The notes under the pieces: generated by a model
Told to the model about the DNA's origin: nothing
The model's input: only the letters and a program-made list of their open reading frames with translations
Database searches by the model: none
Shown here: piece after piece, positions 62,195-64,000 of the stretch
How the letters are laid out: each line of letters starts with the position of its first letter
How positions within the stretch are numbered: position 1 is the stretch's first letter
Made by a program: the position numbers and the translations under genes
Assembly: GCA_963815045.1 (NCBI GenBank)
Contig: CAWFET010000003.1
Coordinates: forward strand, 310,001-374,000
DNA from: DASUPK01 sp963815045
GTDB lineage: Bacteria > Actinomycetota > Thermoleophilia > Solirubrobacterales > 70-9
Direction of reading: 5' to 3'
Length of the DNA: 64,000 bases

Positions 62195-63781
62195 GTGAAT
62201 GACATCGAGATCCTGATTGCGCTGGTCGCCGCGGCGATCGTTCTGGTGCGGATCGCGGACGCGATCAAGATCCCGTACCCGATCGTCCTGGTGCTCGGCG
62301 GCCTCGCGATCGGCTTCATCCCGGGTGGCCCGACGCTGGTGCTCCAGCCGGACGTCGTCTTTCTCGTCTTCCTGCCACCGCTGCTGCAATCCGCCGGCTA
62401 CTGGGCGTCGCCGAAGGAGCTGCGAGCGGAGCTGATCCCGCTCACCTGGCTGGTGATCGGGCTCACGCTCGCGACGATGGTCGCGGTCGCAGCGGTCGCG
62501 CAGGCCGTGATCCCGAGCATCGATTGGGCTGAGGGCTTCGTCCTCGGCGCGATCGTCGCCCCGACCGACCCCGTTTCGGCGATTGCGACCTTCCAGCGGG
62601 TGGGCGTCACGGACCGGGTGGCGACGCTCGTCGAGGGCGAGAGCATGATCAACGACGCCACCGCCCTCGTCTCCTACAAGGTCGCGGTGGCGGCCGTGGT
62701 CACCGGGACGCTGACGGCCGGCGAGGCGATCGACGATCTCGTCGTCGGGGTCATCGGCGGCGTGGCCATCGGTTTGGTGGTCTCGGGGATCGGCCAGATT
62801 GCGCTTCGCCGCCTCGACGACGCACCGCTGGCGATCCTCCTCACCGTCTTCACCGCCTACGCCTCGTTCGCGCTGGCTGACGGCGTCGGCGCCTCCGGCG
62901 TGCTGGCAGCGGTCAGCAGTGGCCTCTTCTCGGGCTGGCGCTCGCACATCATCTTCGATGCCGACCTCCGACTGAACGCCCAGTCGTTCTGGCGGGTGCT
63001 GGTTTTCGCCCTCAACGCGATCCTCTTCGTGCTTGTCGGGGAGCAGTTCCCGGAGATCCTGCGGAAGGTGGGGGAGACTTTTTCGCCTGGCGAGATCGTC
63101 GGGTACGGGCTGATGATCTCGGCGGTGGTGATCGTGATCCGCGTCGCCTGGCAGTTCCTTCCGGTCTCGCTGGGACGGCTGCTGCCCAGGATCGGGGACA
63201 CGGGTGGGGGAGAGGACTGGCGCGAGCGCTTGCTGATCGGCTGGACCGGCATGCGCGGTGCCGTCTCCCTGGCCGCTGCACTCGCCCTGCCGCTCACGCT
63301 CGACTCCGGCGCCGCCTTCGACTCGCGCGACCTGATCGTTTACCTGACCGTCGCCGTCATCTTCGTGACGCTCGTCGGCCAGGGGCTGACGCTGCCGTCC
63401 CTGGTCCGCCGGCTCGGGCTGAGCACATCGGAGGCCTGGGCGCCGGATGAGGCGGTGGCTCGCCTCGCTGCGGCGCAGGCCGCGCTCGACCGCCTGGACG
63501 AGCTCGAGTCCGAGGGGTCTCCGGTCTCCGAGAGCGCCGTCGTGCGCCTGCGCGAGCTCTACCAGGCCCGCTTCGCGCGCTGCGTCGCCGCACTGCAGGG
63601 CGACGACTCGGGGGTGCCGATCGAAAATCCGCTGAGCGGCTATCGCAGGGTGCGCGAGGACCTGATCCGAGCCGAGCGCAGCAGCCTGCTCGAAATGCGG
63701 AACGACGGCCGGATCAAGCAGGACCTCTTCCGCCGCATCCAGCGCGACCTGGACCTGGACGAGGCGCGCCTCGGGTCATGA
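62195..63781 (+). CDS. CPA1-family Na+/H+ antiporter (NhaP-like)
   Basis: This 528-residue membrane protein has about 12 hydrophobic segments. CPA1 motifs are VFLPPLLQSAGYWAS near residue 60, GAIVAPTDPVSAIATF near 125, EGESMINDATALVSYK near 150 (the ion-binding Asn-Asp) and GWTGMRGAVSLAAALALPL near 350. The last 110 residues are a soluble, charged cytoplasmic tail (about 410-528). It exchanges protons for Na+ or K+. The start is the GTG at 62195 with a leaderless-type promoter. Confidence 0.93.
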   Translation: MNDIEILIALVAAAIVLVRIADAIKIPYPIVLVLGGLAIGFIPGGPTLVLQPDVVFLVFLPPLLQSAGYWASPKELRAELIPLTWLVIGLTLATMVAVAAVAQAVIPSIDWAEGFVLGAIVAPTDPVSAIATFQRVGVTDRVATLVEGESMINDATALVSYKVAVAAVVTGTLTAGEAIDDLVVGVIGGVAIGLVVSGIGQIALRRLDDAPLAILLTVFTAYASFALADGVGASGVLAAVSSGLFSGWRSHIIFDADLRLNAQSFWRVLVFALNAILFVLVGEQFPEILRKVGETFSPGEIVGYGLMISAVVIVIRVAWQFLPVSLGRLLPRIGDTGGGEDWRERLLIGWTGMRGAVSLAAALALPLTLDSGAAFDSRDLIVYLTVAVIFVTLVGQGLTLPSLVRRLGLSTSEAWAPDEAVARLAAAQAALDRLDELESEGSPVSESAVVRLRELYQARFARCVAALQGDDSGVPIENPLSGYRRVREDLIRAERSSLLEMRNDGRIKQDLFRRIQRDLDLDEARLGS

Positions 63782-63819
63782 GAGGGTGCCCCGCAGGCGA
63801 AGCCGAGGAGCAACCCGAT

Positions 63820-64000
63820 TCACGTCGGCGCGGGCTCGGCGTCGAAATGAGTGATCCGGCGGAACTCGCGCAGGCGCTCGTCGATCTCATCGCGGGTGAG
63901 TGACTGGATCCGCTCCGTGCCGAACCCCTCCACGTTGAAGGACGCCAGCACCGAGCCGTAGGCCATCCCCTGCCGCAGGACCGCGTGGTCGAGCAGGGAG
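63820..64000 (-). CDS. PfkB-family carbohydrate/nucleoside kinase, C-terminal end only
   Basis: Hand translation of the minus strand from the right edge gives a continuous frame. It reads LDHAVLRQGMAYGSVLAS, FNVEGFGTERIQSL and TRDEIDERLREFRRITHF and stops at the TGA at 63822-63820. The AYGSVLASFNVEGFGTERIQ pattern is the C-terminal end of a PfkB-type sugar kinase, after the catalytic GAGD region, which lies outside the window. Substrate cannot be told. The 38-base gap to the antiporter stop holds nothing clear. Confidence 0.75.
   Translation of the reverse strand, partial: SLLDHAVLRQGMAYGSVLASFNVEGFGTERIQSLTRDEIDERLREFRRITHFDAEPAPT

Noticed and set aside
63781..63819. GGCGAAGCC after the antiporter gene as another dispersed repeat copy
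   Set aside because: Only nine bases match, without the palindromic part, which is too short to count.

Overview
The window is a high-GC chromosomal segment from an actinobacterium. The 2-oxoglutarate dehydrogenase with fused E2 and E1 (37.1-41.5 kb), c-di-AMP riboswitches ahead of NlpC/P60 genes, an F420-type luciferase-like oxidoreductase, PucR control, a DUF3817-like protein, a DPPR-synthase-like UbiA protein, frequent GTG/TTG starts and many leaderless-looking promoters all fit. The style resembles the Thermoleophilia/Solirubrobacterales, but that placement is inference from gene content. I saw no rRNA, tRNA, CRISPR array, transposase or phage gene.

Region by region. 0-7.1 kb (minus): one long operon with an APC amino-acid/polyamine permease, a universal stress protein, a complete spermidine/putrescine-type ABC importer (ATPase, binding protein, two permeases), then a STAS anti-anti-sigma factor and an RsbW-like ATPase that runs off the left edge. 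7.3-14.0 kb (plus): a divergent, translationally coupled catabolic operon with a class III aminotransferase, a PucR regulator, a saccharopine-dehydrogenase-like enzyme, alanine dehydrogenase and a PatD-like aminobutyraldehyde dehydrogenase. Together these look like polyamine import and conversion to GABA with recycling of the amino acceptor. 14.1-22.3 kb: an envelope island with an AlgI-type MBOAT acyltransferase, four SGNH-fold proteins, a sulfotransferase, secreted repeat proteins and a divergent pair of paralogous small secreted proteins. 22.3-26.9 kb (minus): a second complete Pot-type importer operon ending in a SnoaL-like gene. 27.0-29.4 kb (minus): three tandem NlpC/P60 cell-wall hydrolases, the first two each behind a c-di-AMP (ydaO/yuaA) riboswitch.

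29.5-41.8 kb: an SDR, a large secreted alpha/beta hydrolase with a Lys/His-rich tail, leaderless aconitase, small membrane and zinc-ribbon proteins, and an unusually complete 2-oxoglutarate dehydrogenase polypeptide with two lipoyl domains. 41.9-46.2 kb (plus): a two-domain fatty acyl-CoA reductase-like protein, a coupled secreted RTX-repeat protein and an alkyl-DHAP-synthase-like flavoenzyme, suggesting an ether-lipid cassette. 46.2-51.4 kb: small or poorly known genes, a PsiE-like protein, an AhpD-like protein, a DPPR-synthase-like prenyltransferase and a secreted FGE-fold protein. 51.5-58.7 kb: two acyl-CoA dehydrogenases behind a strong palindromic operator, several secreted proteins including a six-repeat propeller with an Ig-like domain, and an F420-type oxidoreductase. 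58.7-64 kb: citrate synthase, a UbiE-like methyltransferase coupled to a polytopic membrane protein, a DsbA-like protein, a CPA1 Na+/H+ antiporter and the C-terminus of a PfkB-type kinase.

Three whole-window patterns stand out. The first is a recurring TANNNT box six or seven bases before a start codon, which predicts leaderless mRNAs. The second is a roughly 95-base two-hairpin dispersed repeat whose core also appears inside the linkers of the 2-oxoglutarate dehydrogenase gene. The third is three convergent gene pairs that share a palindromic CTAG as both stop codons.
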